Positions 1-5,612 of a stretch of 8,588 nucleotides of DNA are shown here, one piece after another. This DNA is from an uncultured Collinsella sp. (GTDB taxonomy: Bacteria > Actinomycetota > Coriobacteriia > Coriobacteriales > Coriobacteriaceae): positions 1 through 8,588 of the forward strand of contig CAUBTS010000083.1 in assembly GCA_958438955.1 (NCBI GenBank), read 5' to 3'. The first letter of the stretch is position 1. Every line of letters starts with the position of its first letter. Under the pieces are notes generated by a model, which saw nothing but the letters and a program-made list of their open reading frames with translations, searched no databases and was not told the DNA's origin. A program made the translations under genes and the position numbers.

Positions 1-946
1 CGATGGCGGTGATAAAGTCTGTGAGTTCGTATTCCATAGTGTTGCTCGATTTGGGCAGGTCGAGCACGCGGCCGTTGTCGCCCTGTTCGCGCGGCGCCTC
101 GGTCGCCGAGCCGCGTACGACGTCGCCGCGATAGTCGATGCGGACGTTGCGGGGCGTGGACAGATGGTCGATCTGGATAGTGCCACGCTCGCCTTCGATC
201 TGCGAGGGCAGCAGGTCATTCGTAATTTTGGAGTGCGCGAGCTCGACGGAGATACGGCCACCGCCGTAGCTGGCGAGGATGGAACCGCAGCCATCGATGG
301 GGCCGTGCGTGAGCTGTCGCGTGGTGGGGTCGAGCAGAGTAGCCATGCTCGTAAGGCCGGAGGGCATGCCGAAAATCTCGACCATGGGCTCGACGGTGTA
401 GACGCCAATATCCATGAGGGAACCCGATGCCATATTGCAGTCGAAGATATTGGTGGCGCGTCCCGCGAGAATCTCGTTGTAGCGCGAGGAATATTTGCCA
501 AAGCGCAATGAGGCGCGGCGGATGGGCGCAATCTCACCCAGGGCGTCCTCGATGGCGTGGAAAGCGGGGTCATGGAGCGGGCGCATGGCCTCGAGGGCTA
601 CGACGCCCGCCGCCTCGGCTGCGCGAAAGACCTCGAGCGCCTGCGCCTCGGTGGCGCAGAAGGGCTTTTCGACGATAACGTGCTTGCCGCCGGCGATACA
701 GGCGAGCGCCTGCTCGTAGTGGAGCGCATTGGGGCTGCCGATGTAGACGGCATCGACGTCGGCAGCGGACGCAAGCTCGTGAAGCGCGGTGAAGTTACGC
801 TCGCCACCGTGCTTGGCGGTGAAGGCGGCGCCGCGATCTGCATCGCGCGAGAGCGTGCCCACAAACGCAGCTTGGTCGTTGGCGTTGACGACCTGGATAA
901 AGTCGTCGGTAATCATGGATGTGCCGATGGTCGCTATACGCAGCAT
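1..946 (-). CDS. Gfo/Idh/MocA family NAD(P)-dependent oxidoreductase (C-terminus cut by window edge)
   Basis: Reading inward from ATG at 946 gives 315 codons with no stop before the left edge. The family is usually about 320-340 residues, so only some 10-20 are missing. The N-terminal half is a Rossmann fold beginning MLRIATIGTSMITDDF. The nucleotide loop is the variant IGTSxI rather than the textbook GxGxxG. The family signature EKPF is at residues 93-96, with E93-K94-P95 forming the usual dinucleotide and substrate lysine site. The C-terminal beta-sheet domain carries the DIGVYTVEP motif at about residues 179-187. A GAGGGGG ribosome binding site lies 4 nt before the ATG. Such enzymes oxidise or reduce sugars, inositols or related hydroxy compounds in the cytoplasm. 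The substrate cannot be read from sequence, and no transport or sugar-catabolism gene adjoins to narrow it. Family assignment is firm; function within the family is unknown. Confidence 0.93.
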   Translation of the reverse strand, partial: MLRIATIGTSMITDDFIQVVNANDQAAFVGTLSRDADRGAAFTAKHGGERNFTALHELASAADVDAVYIGSPNALHYEQALACIAGGKHVIVEKPFCATEAQALEVFRAAEAAGVVALEAMRPLHDPAFHAIEDALGEIAPIRRASLRFGKYSSRYNEILAGRATNIFDCNMASGSLMDIGVYTVEPMVEIFGMPSGLTSMATLLDPTTRQLTHGPIDGCGSILASYGGGRISVELAHSKITNDLLPSQIEGERGTIQIDHLSTPRNVRIDYRGDVVRGSATEAPREQGDNGRVLDLPKSSNTMEYELTDFITAI

Positions 947-979
947 GTATCCCCCTCGTGCCGTTCGGTTTACAGGATG

Positions 980-985
980 AGTGTA
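980..985 (-). promoter_or_regulatory. Possible -10 element for the left-edge oxidoreductase
   Basis: Read on the minus strand this is TACACT, about 34 nt before the ATG at 946, preceded by GCGC. No convincing -35 hexamer sits 16-18 nt upstream. The same GCGCTACA string precedes rnhA, which is the main reason for listing it. Confidence 0.28.
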
Positions 986-1021
986 GCGCGAGGGGGCAGG
1001 AAATAGCGTGCGAAAACGCCG

Positions 1022-1507
1022 TTACAGGTCGCTCTCGTTAAAGCCGGTGTCGATATCGAGGTTGCTGCCGTCGGCCGCCGTGGTGGCAAGCTCGTCGCAG
1101 CGCTCGTTGAGCTCGTGACCGGCGTGGCCTTTAACCCAGATGAACTCCACTTTGTGCTTGCTCTTTGCGGTGAGCAGGCGCTCCCACAGATCGCGGTTCT
1201 TGACAGGCTGCTTGTTGGCAGTCTTCCAGCCGCGTTTTTTCCATCCGTCAATCCAGTGCTTGTTGAAGGCGTTGACGACGTACTGCGAATCGGAATGGAC
1301 TTCGACGTCGCAGGGGCGGTTGAGCGCCTCGAGCGCTACGATGACCGCCATGAGCTCCATGCGGTTGTTGGTGGTCTTGGCGTAACCGCGCGAAAGCTCG
1401 GAGGTGAAGGTCTTGCCGGCGGGGTTGGTGTATTTGAGCACGGCGCCGTAGCCGCCGCGTCCCGGATTTGATCGGGCCGAGCCGTCGGTATAGATGATGA
1501 CCTTCAC
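1022..1507 (-). CDS. rnhA: Ribonuclease HI
   Basis: Encodes a 161-residue cytoplasmic ribonuclease HI, which cuts the RNA strand of RNA-DNA hybrids and helps remove R-loops and replication primers. The four carboxylate metal ligands are visible: D8 (in YTDGSA), E51 (in NNRMEL), D73 (in HSDSQYV) and D138 (in ERCDELA). The catalytic-loop histidine H128 lies in VKGHAGH. The basic stretch around residues 83-105 ([11 protein letters not shown]) matches the substrate-binding handle of the E. coli enzyme. The frame stays open 17 codons upstream of the GTG at 1507. That GTG is chosen because AAAGGA lies 5-6 nt before it and the usual family N-terminus (KVIIYTDG) follows at once. Length and motifs are normal. 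It lies downstream of the LysR gene on the same strand with a 63-bp gap and probably has its own promoter. Confidence 0.97.
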   Translation of the reverse strand: MKVIIYTDGSARSNPGRGGYGAVLKYTNPAGKTFTSELSRGYAKTTNNRMELMAVIVALEALNRPCDVEVHSDSQYVVNAFNKHWIDGWKKRGWKTANKQPVKNRDLWERLLTAKSKHKVEFIWVKGHAGHELNERCDELATTAADGSNLDIDTGFNESDL

Positions 1508-1545
1508 ATGGTTCCTTTCGTTGGGTATGTTTCGTGCGAGTGACC

Positions 1546-1551
1546 ATTGTA
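1546..1551 (-). promoter_or_regulatory. Probable -10 element of rnhA
   Basis: The minus strand reads TACAAT, a five-of-six match to the sigma70 -10, about 39 nt before the GTG of rnhA and inside the gap after the LysR stop codon. The -35 region would overlap the end of the LysR gene and shows no good hexamer, so the promoter is plausible but unproven. Confidence 0.4.
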
Positions 1552-1570
1552 GCGCCATGCCCGCCGGGGG

Positions 1571-2509
1571 CTAGCAATCTACGATTTCTACCCCGTCTTC
1601 CGACAGTTGGTTGGCATGGATGATGCGGTTGAGCTCGTCGAGGTATTGCTGCAAGAGGGGAGAGGGCTTGCGATCGTCGTGCATGATATAGCCTACGTGC
1701 ATCGTTGGGGCGTCTACTAACGGGATCGATGCCATACCCCATTGCATTTCATTGGAGAGGACACCGGTCGACAGGGTGTAACCGTTCGACGTGATAAGTA
1801 AGTTGGTAAGTGTTCCACGGTCCGAGATTCGTATGTTGCGGTCGCAAGGGATATAGCTAAAAGGTTCCTCGGCGTAATAGAAGGAGTTCGAGGTTCCCTG
1901 CTCAAAGCTGTAGCGCGTATAGGGCGTGAGGTCGGCAAGGGACAGCTGAGGGCGGCGTGCGAGCGGGTGACGCTCGCTAACGAACACGTGGACTTTCGCA
2001 TCAAAGAGGGGATGAAAGCTCGCTCGGGCATCGGTAAAGGCCTTCTGCAAGACACGGGTATTAAAGTCGTCCAGATAGAGGATGCCGATGTCGCTGCGAA
2101 ACGCGCGCACGTCGTCGATGATCTGCGATGTGGTGGTCTCGCGCATGATGAACTCGAACTTGCTGTCGCGGCAGCGCTCGACCACGTTGACAAAGGCCTC
2201 GACCGAAAAGGCGTAGTGCTGGGCGGAAATGGCGAGGCGGGCTTGCGGGGTGCCGCCGTCCTCGTAGCGGGCCTCGAGCATGTCGGCCTGCTCTACGACC
2301 TGGCGCGCATAGCCCAAAAGCTCGGTGCCGTCGTTGGTGAGTGCAACACCGCGGCTAGAGCGCGTAAAGATTTCGATATGAAGTTCCTGTTCCAGGCTTT
2401 TGACGGCGTTGGAGATATTGGACTGTGCGGTATAGAGGCGCTGAGCTGCGGCGTTGATTGAGCCGGACTCTGCCACGGCGATCATAAAGCGAAGCTGCTG
2501 GAGGGTCAT
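1571..2509 (-). CDS. LysR-type transcriptional regulator, likely of methionine/cysteine genes
   Basis: Encodes 312 residues, the normal length for the family. The winged helix-turn-helix covers about residues 2-60 (LQQLRFMIAVAESGSINAAA, then SNISNAVKSLEQEL). A linker helix follows, then a two-lobed periplasmic-binding-like effector domain from about residue 90 to 300. The phrases AQHYAF, IGILYLDDFN, YSFEQG and SDRGTLTNLLI resemble, from memory, the CpsY/MtaR group of streptococcal LysR proteins that control methionine uptake and synthesis. That resemblance is an inference. It is transcribed away from metY, the usual arrangement for a LysR protein and its target. A well-formed LysR box sits 21 bp upstream of its own start, so it probably also represses itself. 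The ATG at 2509 has AAAGGA about 9 nt upstream. Family certain; target and effector (perhaps O-acetylhomoserine or O-acetylserine) inferred. Confidence 0.94.
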   Translation of the reverse strand: MTLQQLRFMIAVAESGSINAAAQRLYTAQSNISNAVKSLEQELHIEIFTRSSRGVALTNDGTELLGYARQVVEQADMLEARYEDGGTPQARLAISAQHYAFSVEAFVNVVERCRDSKFEFIMRETTTSQIIDDVRAFRSDIGILYLDDFNTRVLQKAFTDARASFHPLFDAKVHVFVSERHPLARRPQLSLADLTPYTRYSFEQGTSNSFYYAEEPFSYIPCDRNIRISDRGTLTNLLITSNGYTLSTGVLSNEMQWGMASIPLVDAPTMHVGYIMHDDRKPSPLLQQYLDELNRIIHANQLSEDGVEIVDC

Positions 2510-2529
2510 CGGCGCCCGTCCTTTCGAGT

Positions 2530-2550
2530 GTTATCTATAAAACCGATAAC
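2530..2550. promoter_or_regulatory. LysR-type operator (GTTATC-N9-GATAAC)
   Basis: A perfect 6-bp inverted repeat, GTTATC and GATAAC, is separated by 9 bp. It contains ATC-N9-GAT and so the T-N11-A core (T2534, A2546) typical of LysR sites. Its centre (2540) is about 66 bp upstream of the predicted metY transcription start, the classical position of a LysR recognition site. It also lies just upstream of the LysR gene, where bound protein would cover that gene's own promoter. The binding protein is inferred to be the adjacent LysR product. Confidence 0.75.
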
Positions 2551-2570
2551 AGGTTAGCGCTTTTAAGTGA

Positions 2571-2599
2571 TTGACCGAGGAAAACAATGCTCGTACTAT
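2571..2599 (+). promoter_or_regulatory. Sigma70-type promoter of metY
   Basis: TTGACC (2571-2576) and TACTAT (2594-2599) are separated by exactly 17 bp, the best promoter match in the window. Transcription would start near 2606, giving a leader of about 177 nt before metY. Confidence 0.75.
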
Positions 2600-2616
2600 T
2601 CAAAACACACAAAGGC

Positions 2617-2681
2617 GGTAGGTAATTAAGCCAACCACGAAACCGGGATGCGAAGGGAGGCCCGCATATGAATTGCTTACC
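2617..2681 (+). promoter_or_regulatory. First leader hairpin of metY mRNA
   Basis: GGTAGGTAATT (2617-2627) pairs with AATTGCTTACC (2671-2681) as an unbroken 11-bp RNA helix with two G-U pairs. The enclosed 43 nt can form either ATGCG/CGCAT (2648-2652 with 2663-2667) or CGGG/CCCG (2644-2647 with 2661-2664). In both, the purine-rich AAGGGAGG ribosome binding site of the upstream ORF falls in the loop. The 3' strand of the long helix is codons 2-5 of that ORF, so translation would melt it. I do not recognise the fold as a known riboswitch. Pairing is seen; function is inferred. Confidence 0.6.
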
Positions 2682-2721
2682 AAGACGAATGCCGGGCTCC
2701 TGTTTGCGCCCGTCGGCGTGA
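2668..2721 (+). CDS. Putative 17-codon leader peptide with Cys and Met codons, upstream of metY
   Basis: ATG at 2668 opens a short frame, MNCLPRRMPGSCLRPSA, ending in TGA at 2719-2721. Its ribosome binding site AAGGGAGG ends at 2660, 7 nt before the ATG, which is better than that of most full genes here. It lies within the predicted metY transcript and ends 61 nt before the metY ATG. It has Cys codons at positions 3 and 12 and Met codons at 1 and 8. It also uses several codons that look rare for this GC-rich genome (TTA, AGA, CGA, TTG), fitting a sequence where ribosome pausing matters. Its second Cys codon (2701-2703) overlaps the CUCCUG strand of the following hairpin and its stop codon lies in the other arm. 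The peptide itself need have no function; I propose a cysteine- or methionine-sensing attenuator. It could still be a chance ORF. Confidence 0.5.
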   Translation: MNCLPRRMPGSCLRPSA

Positions 2722-2728
2722 TCAGGAG
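2697..2728 (+). promoter_or_regulatory. Second leader hairpin, holding a possible anti-Shine-Dalgarno strand
   Basis: CTCCTG (2697-2702) pairs with CAGGAG (2723-2728). After one U-U mismatch, the helix continues through 2704-2710 with 2715-2721 (two G-U pairs), closing on loop CGTC. That is about 13 pairs in total. CTCCT (2697-2701) is equally complementary to AGGAG in the metY ribosome binding site (2772-2776). This gives two exclusive structures: the local hairpin leaves metY open, while the long-range pairing masks it. No T-tract follows, so it is not a terminator. The pairing is seen; the switch is inferred. Confidence 0.55.
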
Positions 2729-2782
2729 ACAGCCACTTACTTCTCTTACTCTTATTACTTTTATTCGATCAAGGAGATCATC

Positions 2783-4093
2783 ATGAGCCAGTTCATCAAC
2801 AACCCCGAGCACACCTTTGGTTTCGATACCCTGCAGCTGCACGTTGGCCAGGAGAGCGCCGATCCTGCATCCGACTCCCGCGCCGTGCCTATCTACCAGA
2901 CCACGAGCTATGTGTTCCGCAACTCCCAGCACGCCGCCGACCGCTTTGGTCTTGCCGACGCCGGTAACATCTACGGCCGTCTGACCAACTCCACCCAGGG
3001 CGTCTTCGAGGACCGTATCGCCGCCCTCGAGGGTGGCGTGGCAGGTCTTGCCGTCGCCTCCGGTGCTGCTGCCATCACCTATACCCTGCAGGCTCTTGCC
3101 CAGGCCAGTGACCACGTGGTGGCTCAGAAGACCATCTACGGTGGCTCCTACAACTTGCTGGAGCATACGCTCTCCCAGTTTGGCGTCGAGACCACGTTTG
3201 TCGATGCCCATAACCTTGAAGAGGTCGAGGGTGCCATCAAGGACAACACCACGGTCATCTATCTCGAGACGCTCGGCAACCCCAACTCCGACATCCCCAA
3301 CATCGACGCCATCTCCGAGATCGCCAAGAAGCACGGTCTGCCGGTTGTCGTCGACAACACCTTCGGCACCCCGTATCTGTTCCGTCCGCTGGAGCATGGT
3401 GCCAATATCGTCGTCCACTCCGCAACCAAGTTCATCGGCGGCCACGGCACCTCGCTGGGCGGTGTGATCGTCGACGGCGGTAACTTCGATTGGAAGGCGA
3501 GCGGCAAGTATGAGCAGATCGCTGAGCCCAACCCCTCCTACCACGGTGTTTCGTTTGCCGAGGCTGCCGGTCCCGCTGCCTTCGCAACCTATGTCCGCGC
3601 TATCCTGCTGCGTGACGAGGGCGCCTGCATCAGCCCGTTCAACGCCTGGGTCCTGCTCCAGGGCACCGAGACTCTGTCGCTGCGCGTTGACCGTCATGTC
3701 GAGAACACCAAGAAGGTCGTTGAGTTCCTGACCGGTGACAGCCACGTCGCCAAGGTGAACCACCCGAGCCTGCCTGAGCACCCCGATCACGAGCTCTATC
3801 AGAAGTACTTCCCCCGTGGCGGTGCCTCGATCTTTACCTTTGAGATTAAGGGTGGCCAGGAGGCAGCTTGGAAGTTCATCGATCATCTGCAGGTCTTCTC
3901 GCTGCTCGCCAACGTGGCCGACGTCAAGTCGCTCGTCGTGCACCCGGCTACCACCACGCACTCCCAGCTCTCTGCCGAGGAGCTCGCCGAGCAGAACATC
4001 ACGCCCTCCACAATCCGTCTTTCCATCGGTACCGAGAACGCCGAGGATATCATTTGGGATCTGAAGCAGGCCTTCGCCGTGCTGGACGAGTAA
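2783..4093 (+). CDS. metY: O-acetylhomoserine sulfhydrylase (O-acetylhomoserine aminocarboxypropyltransferase)
   Basis: Encodes a 436-residue cytoplasmic PLP enzyme of the Cys/Met metabolism family. It is expected to convert O-acetylhomoserine plus sulfide to homocysteine and acetate (direct sulfhydrylation toward methionine), possibly with some O-acetylserine activity. The Schiff-base lysine is K216 in VHSATKFIGGHGT. D191 in VVVDNTFGTPY is the PLP ring-nitrogen partner. Y64 and R66 in NIYGRLTN bind the phosphate of the neighbouring subunit. SGAAA at 93-97 follows the family pattern. The length of about 430, with the insert around residues 235-275, is typical of MetY rather than the shorter (about 380-400) cystathionine gamma-synthase group. 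AAGGAG (2771-2776) lies 6 nt before the ATG. It forms its own unit, with a dedicated promoter, a structured leader with a small upstream ORF, a divergent LysR gene and a terminator right after it. Confidence 0.95.
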   Translation: MSQFINNPEHTFGFDTLQLHVGQESADPASDSRAVPIYQTTSYVFRNSQHAADRFGLADAGNIYGRLTNSTQGVFEDRIAALEGGVAGLAVASGAAAITYTLQALAQASDHVVAQKTIYGGSYNLLEHTLSQFGVETTFVDAHNLEEVEGAIKDNTTVIYLETLGNPNSDIPNIDAISEIAKKHGLPVVVDNTFGTPYLFRPLEHGANIVVHSATKFIGGHGTSLGGVIVDGGNFDWKASGKYEQIAEPNPSYHGVSFAEAAGPAAFATYVRAILLRDEGACISPFNAWVLLQGTETLSLRVDRHVENTKKVVEFLTGDSHVAKVNHPSLPEHPDHELYQKYFPRGGASIFTFEIKGGQEAAWKFIDHLQVFSLLANVADVKSLVVHPATTTHSQLSAEELAEQNITPSTIRLSIGTENAEDIIWDLKQAFAVLDE

Positions 4094-4153
4094 GGCGACT
4101 TGTGCAAGGACCCCTTGCGACTCGATAGGTATAACTGCATAAAATGCCTGCTC

Positions 4154-4194
4154 AAGGCGCCTGTGCGAACAATGGTTGCACAGGCGCCTTTTTT
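4154..4194 (+). terminator. Rho-independent terminator of metY
   Basis: AAGGCGCCTGTGC (4154-4166) pairs perfectly over 13 bp with GCACAGGCGCCTT (4178-4190), and a run of six T (4189-4194) follows. It lies about 60 bp after the metY stop and is the clearest terminator in the window. Confidence 0.95.
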
Positions 4195-4275
4195 GCATGG
4201 AGCGGGTGCAAAAACAGGGTTTTTGACACGCTTTATGCATTCGAGTTGTGGAAAACTCCTGTTGAGAGGATGTGA

Positions 4276-4311
4276 GTTTTACGCAATTGACGTGCGCCTT
4301 TTGAGTAAAAC
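4276..4311. repeat. Inverted repeat GTTTTAC-N22-GTAAAAC, possible operator
   Basis: Two perfect 7-bp arms (4276-4282 and 4305-4311) lie about two helical turns apart, just upstream of where the -35 of the next gene would fall. The form suits a dimeric regulator binding the same DNA face. No known consensus was recognised. Confidence 0.35.
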
Positions 4312-4334
4312 CGCAGGTCGCGATTTGCTCGGGG

Positions 4335-4340
4335 TACTAT
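4335..4340 (+). promoter_or_regulatory. Possible -10 element of the secreted-protein gene
   Basis: TACTAT, the same hexamer as the metY -10, would give a leader of about 59 nt. There is no good -35 at 4311-4317, so the promoter may need an activator, perhaps at the inverted repeat upstream. Confidence 0.35.
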
Positions 4341-4405
4341 GCAGCGCGATTGAATCACACGCAGCTCAAACGCAGCAAAAACGCACTACGGAGGTTTCCA
4401 GCTAC

Positions 4406-5182
4406 ATGAGGATCGATTCACGAAAACCGAAAGCCGCCGCCCTTTCCGCCGCTCTGGCCGTGGCACTTTTGGCGGGCGCTGGTGCAACTGATGCCCACGC
4501 CGCAACACTGTCCGATACGGTTGGATCTACGCCGTCCGAGACGACGCTGGTACAGCCCGTTGACTATCGCGGTGATGGTTATGGCTCTATGCAGGAGTGG
4601 AACGCCTCGATGGGGGCCAAGCGCGATTCCCTGGAGGTGCGCGCTCAGATCATTATGAATATGTATGGCGACTACGCTACCGATGACGAGCGCGCTGTGT
4701 TGCAGGGTTGCATCGACGGCGCGGGTAGCCTGTTGACGATGGGGGAGGTCGACGCCAAGTCGACCGAGCTCGACGAGCTTCGCTCTACGCTAGAGGATGC
4801 CAAGCGCGAGGCGCTCGAGGCTGCCGCAGCCGAAGCCGAGGCCGCTGAGGCCGTTCAGGCTTCGTATTACAACGCCGGCTCCGGCTCGTCTTACGCGTCT
4901 GCTGCGTATTACGCGAACGGCTCGGGCCTGACGCGCTCGAGCGGCGTCAATAACTATAACGGCCGCCGCGAGACTTATTACAGCAGCAACGTGTTGTATC
5001 ACCACCGCACGGGCGAATGGACGCAGGACGCCGAGGGCTTTTGGCGCGATTCCGATGGCTACTACGTCGTTGCCGCGGGCGATAAGGCCCAGGGCTCCAC
5101 GTTTACCGGGTCCAAGGGCGAGTGCAAGGTCTATGACTCCGGCTGCGCTGCCGGAACCACCGATTACTACACTGGCTGGTAA
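4406..5182 (+). CDS. Secreted protein with helical region and C-terminal Tyr-rich cell-surface module
   Basis: Encodes 258 residues. The frame is open far upstream (to 4100), but ATG 4406 is preferred. It has a GGAGG ribosome binding site 10 nt upstream and starts a classical signal peptide: basic MRIDSRKPK, then a hydrophobic Ala/Leu core, then a likely signal peptidase I cut after AHA (residue 32). Residues 75-153 are helical and probably coiled-coil, ending in an Ala/Glu-rich stretch (EALEAAAAEAEAAEA). A Ser/Gly/Tyr-rich linker (154-183) follows. The last 75 residues contain YNGRRETYYSSNVL, DSDGYYVVA, then KVYDSGC and GTTDYYTGW. From memory this pattern recurs at the C-terminus of many Firmicutes and Actinobacteria exported proteins and cell-wall hydrolases, and may be a small 3D/RlpA-like beta-barrel. 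No catalytic domain of a known peptidoglycan enzyme precedes it. Two cysteines at 240 and 247 could form a disulfide. Likely acts at the cell wall; function unknown. Confidence 0.88.
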   Translation: MRIDSRKPKAAALSAALAVALLAGAGATDAHAATLSDTVGSTPSETTLVQPVDYRGDGYGSMQEWNASMGAKRDSLEVRAQIIMNMYGDYATDDERAVLQGCIDGAGSLLTMGEVDAKSTELDELRSTLEDAKREALEAAAAEAEAAEAVQASYYNAGSGSSYASAAYYANGSGLTRSSGVNNYNGRRETYYSSNVLYHHRTGEWTQDAEGFWRDSDGYYVVAAGDKAQGSTFTGSKGECKVYDSGCAAGTTDYYTGW

Positions 5183-5209
5183 TTTTTCTGCATCACGGAT
5201 ATTTGACGG

Positions 5210-5253
5210 ACGGGCGTCTTTACCGAGCTTTAGGGCAACGTAAGGACGCCCGT
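5210..5253 (+). terminator. Hairpin terminator of the secreted-protein gene
   Basis: ACGGGCGTCTTTAC (5210-5223) pairs with GTAAGGACGCCCGT (5240-5253) over 14 bp with one G-U pair. Only a broken T-run (TTCTATGT) follows, so termination may be partial. It starts about 28 bp after the stop codon. Confidence 0.75.
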
Positions 5254-5368
5254 TCTATGTATGCGTTTGAGTTAACAGAGCGCTTACCGTGGCAGTACGC
5301 CGCGCATATGGGCGCGGGGCACACTAGTTCATGAGAAATAAGGTCTTTCTCGTGGAGGAAGTGGTCTT

Positions 5369-5575
5369 GTGAACGCTCGAGATATTGCTATTGCCGCCGT
5401 CGCATTGGTGCTTGGCTGCCTTGGTCCTACGGCCGCGCTCGTTGTGGGCATGCAGGGGTCTTGTGGGGCTGCCTCTATCGTGGTCAGTGCGTTGATCGCG
5501 GCCGCACTGCTGGGAAGTGCGGGTGTAGTCCTTTGTCGCGACGATGAGGACCAGGCGTCGGAGTCGCAGCTCTAA
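5369..5575 (+). CDS. Small two-helix membrane protein, function unknown
   Basis: Encodes 68 residues from a GTG at 5369, with GGAGGAA (5354-5360) 8 nt before it. Two hydrophobic segments, about residues 5-27 (IAIAAVALVLGCLGPTAALV) and 33-56 (GAASIVVSALIAAALLGSAG), flank a short Gly-rich turn. An acidic hydrophilic tail (RDDEDQASESQL) follows, predicting a hairpin in the membrane with both ends on one side. There is no signal-peptidase motif and no recognisable family. The good ribosome binding site, the membrane-protein composition and terminators on both sides support a real gene. A GC-rich hairpin (CCGCGC, 6-nt loop, GCGCGG, 5300-5317) stands upstream in the presumed leader. It could belong with the secreted protein before it, but the hairpin between them argues for separate expression. 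Confidence 0.7.
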   Translation: MNARDIAIAAVALVLGCLGPTAALVVGMQGSCGAASIVVSALIAAALLGSAGVVLCRDDEDQASESQL

Positions 5576-5612
5576 CCGTCGGGACATCGACTACTGGTTA
5601 TAGATGAAGATG

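Larger units (their letters stand above)
4195..4405 (+). other. Intergenic region upstream of the secreted-protein gene
   Basis: The gap between the metY and secreted-protein coding regions is 312 bp. After the metY terminator it holds no convincing ORF or known RNA. It is visibly more AT-rich than the genes around it. A TTGACA hexamer (4223-4228) has no matching -10 at the right distance. The notable elements, listed separately, are an inverted repeat at 4276-4311 and a TACTAT hexamer at 4335-4340. Confidence 0.6.

Noticed and set aside
1508..1558. A longer rnhA starting at 1558
   Set aside because: The extra 17 residues are not part of the RNase HI family and have no ribosome binding site. 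The GTG at 1507 has both the site and the canonical N-terminus.
2654..2665. T-box-like AGGGAGGCCCGC
   Set aside because: A T-box needs TGGNACCGCG with a tRNA-pairing bulge, upstream specifier loop and antiterminator. The bulge base and the rest of the architecture are missing.
2646..2681. SAM-I riboswitch-like run GGGAGGCCCGCATATGAA
   Set aside because: It recalls the S-box core GGGACTGGCCCGATGAA but is missing two bases. The following GCAACC and GGTGCTAATTCC elements are absent, and no matching P1 was found. The GGGAGG is a ribosome binding site for the upstream ORF.
2718..2734. B12-box-like string GATCAGGAGACAGCC in the metY leader, suggesting a cobalamin riboswitch
   Set aside because: It resembles the conserved CAGGAGACC-GCC box but lacks one base. 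The other cobalamin core elements (GGGAA, the GGTG-AA-CC hairpin, CCCGC-ACTGT) are not present in order. The string is better explained as one arm of the second hairpin. An Infernal search with the cobalamin models would settle it.
2600..4240. A 546-codon open frame on the minus strand opposite metY
   Set aside because: It is the antisense shadow of a highly conserved, GC-rich gene. Its low-complexity Gly/Val/Asp product has no domain logic, and it would run through the metY terminator and leader.
4246..4254. DnaA-box-like TGTGGAAAA
   Set aside because: It is a single copy with one mismatch to TGTGGATAA and no cluster of further boxes or origin-type neighbours.
4100..4405. An N-terminal extension of the secreted protein, in frame from 4100
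   Set aside because: It would run through the metY terminator and place the signal peptide in the middle of the protein. ATG 4406 has a good ribosome binding site and opens the signal peptide.
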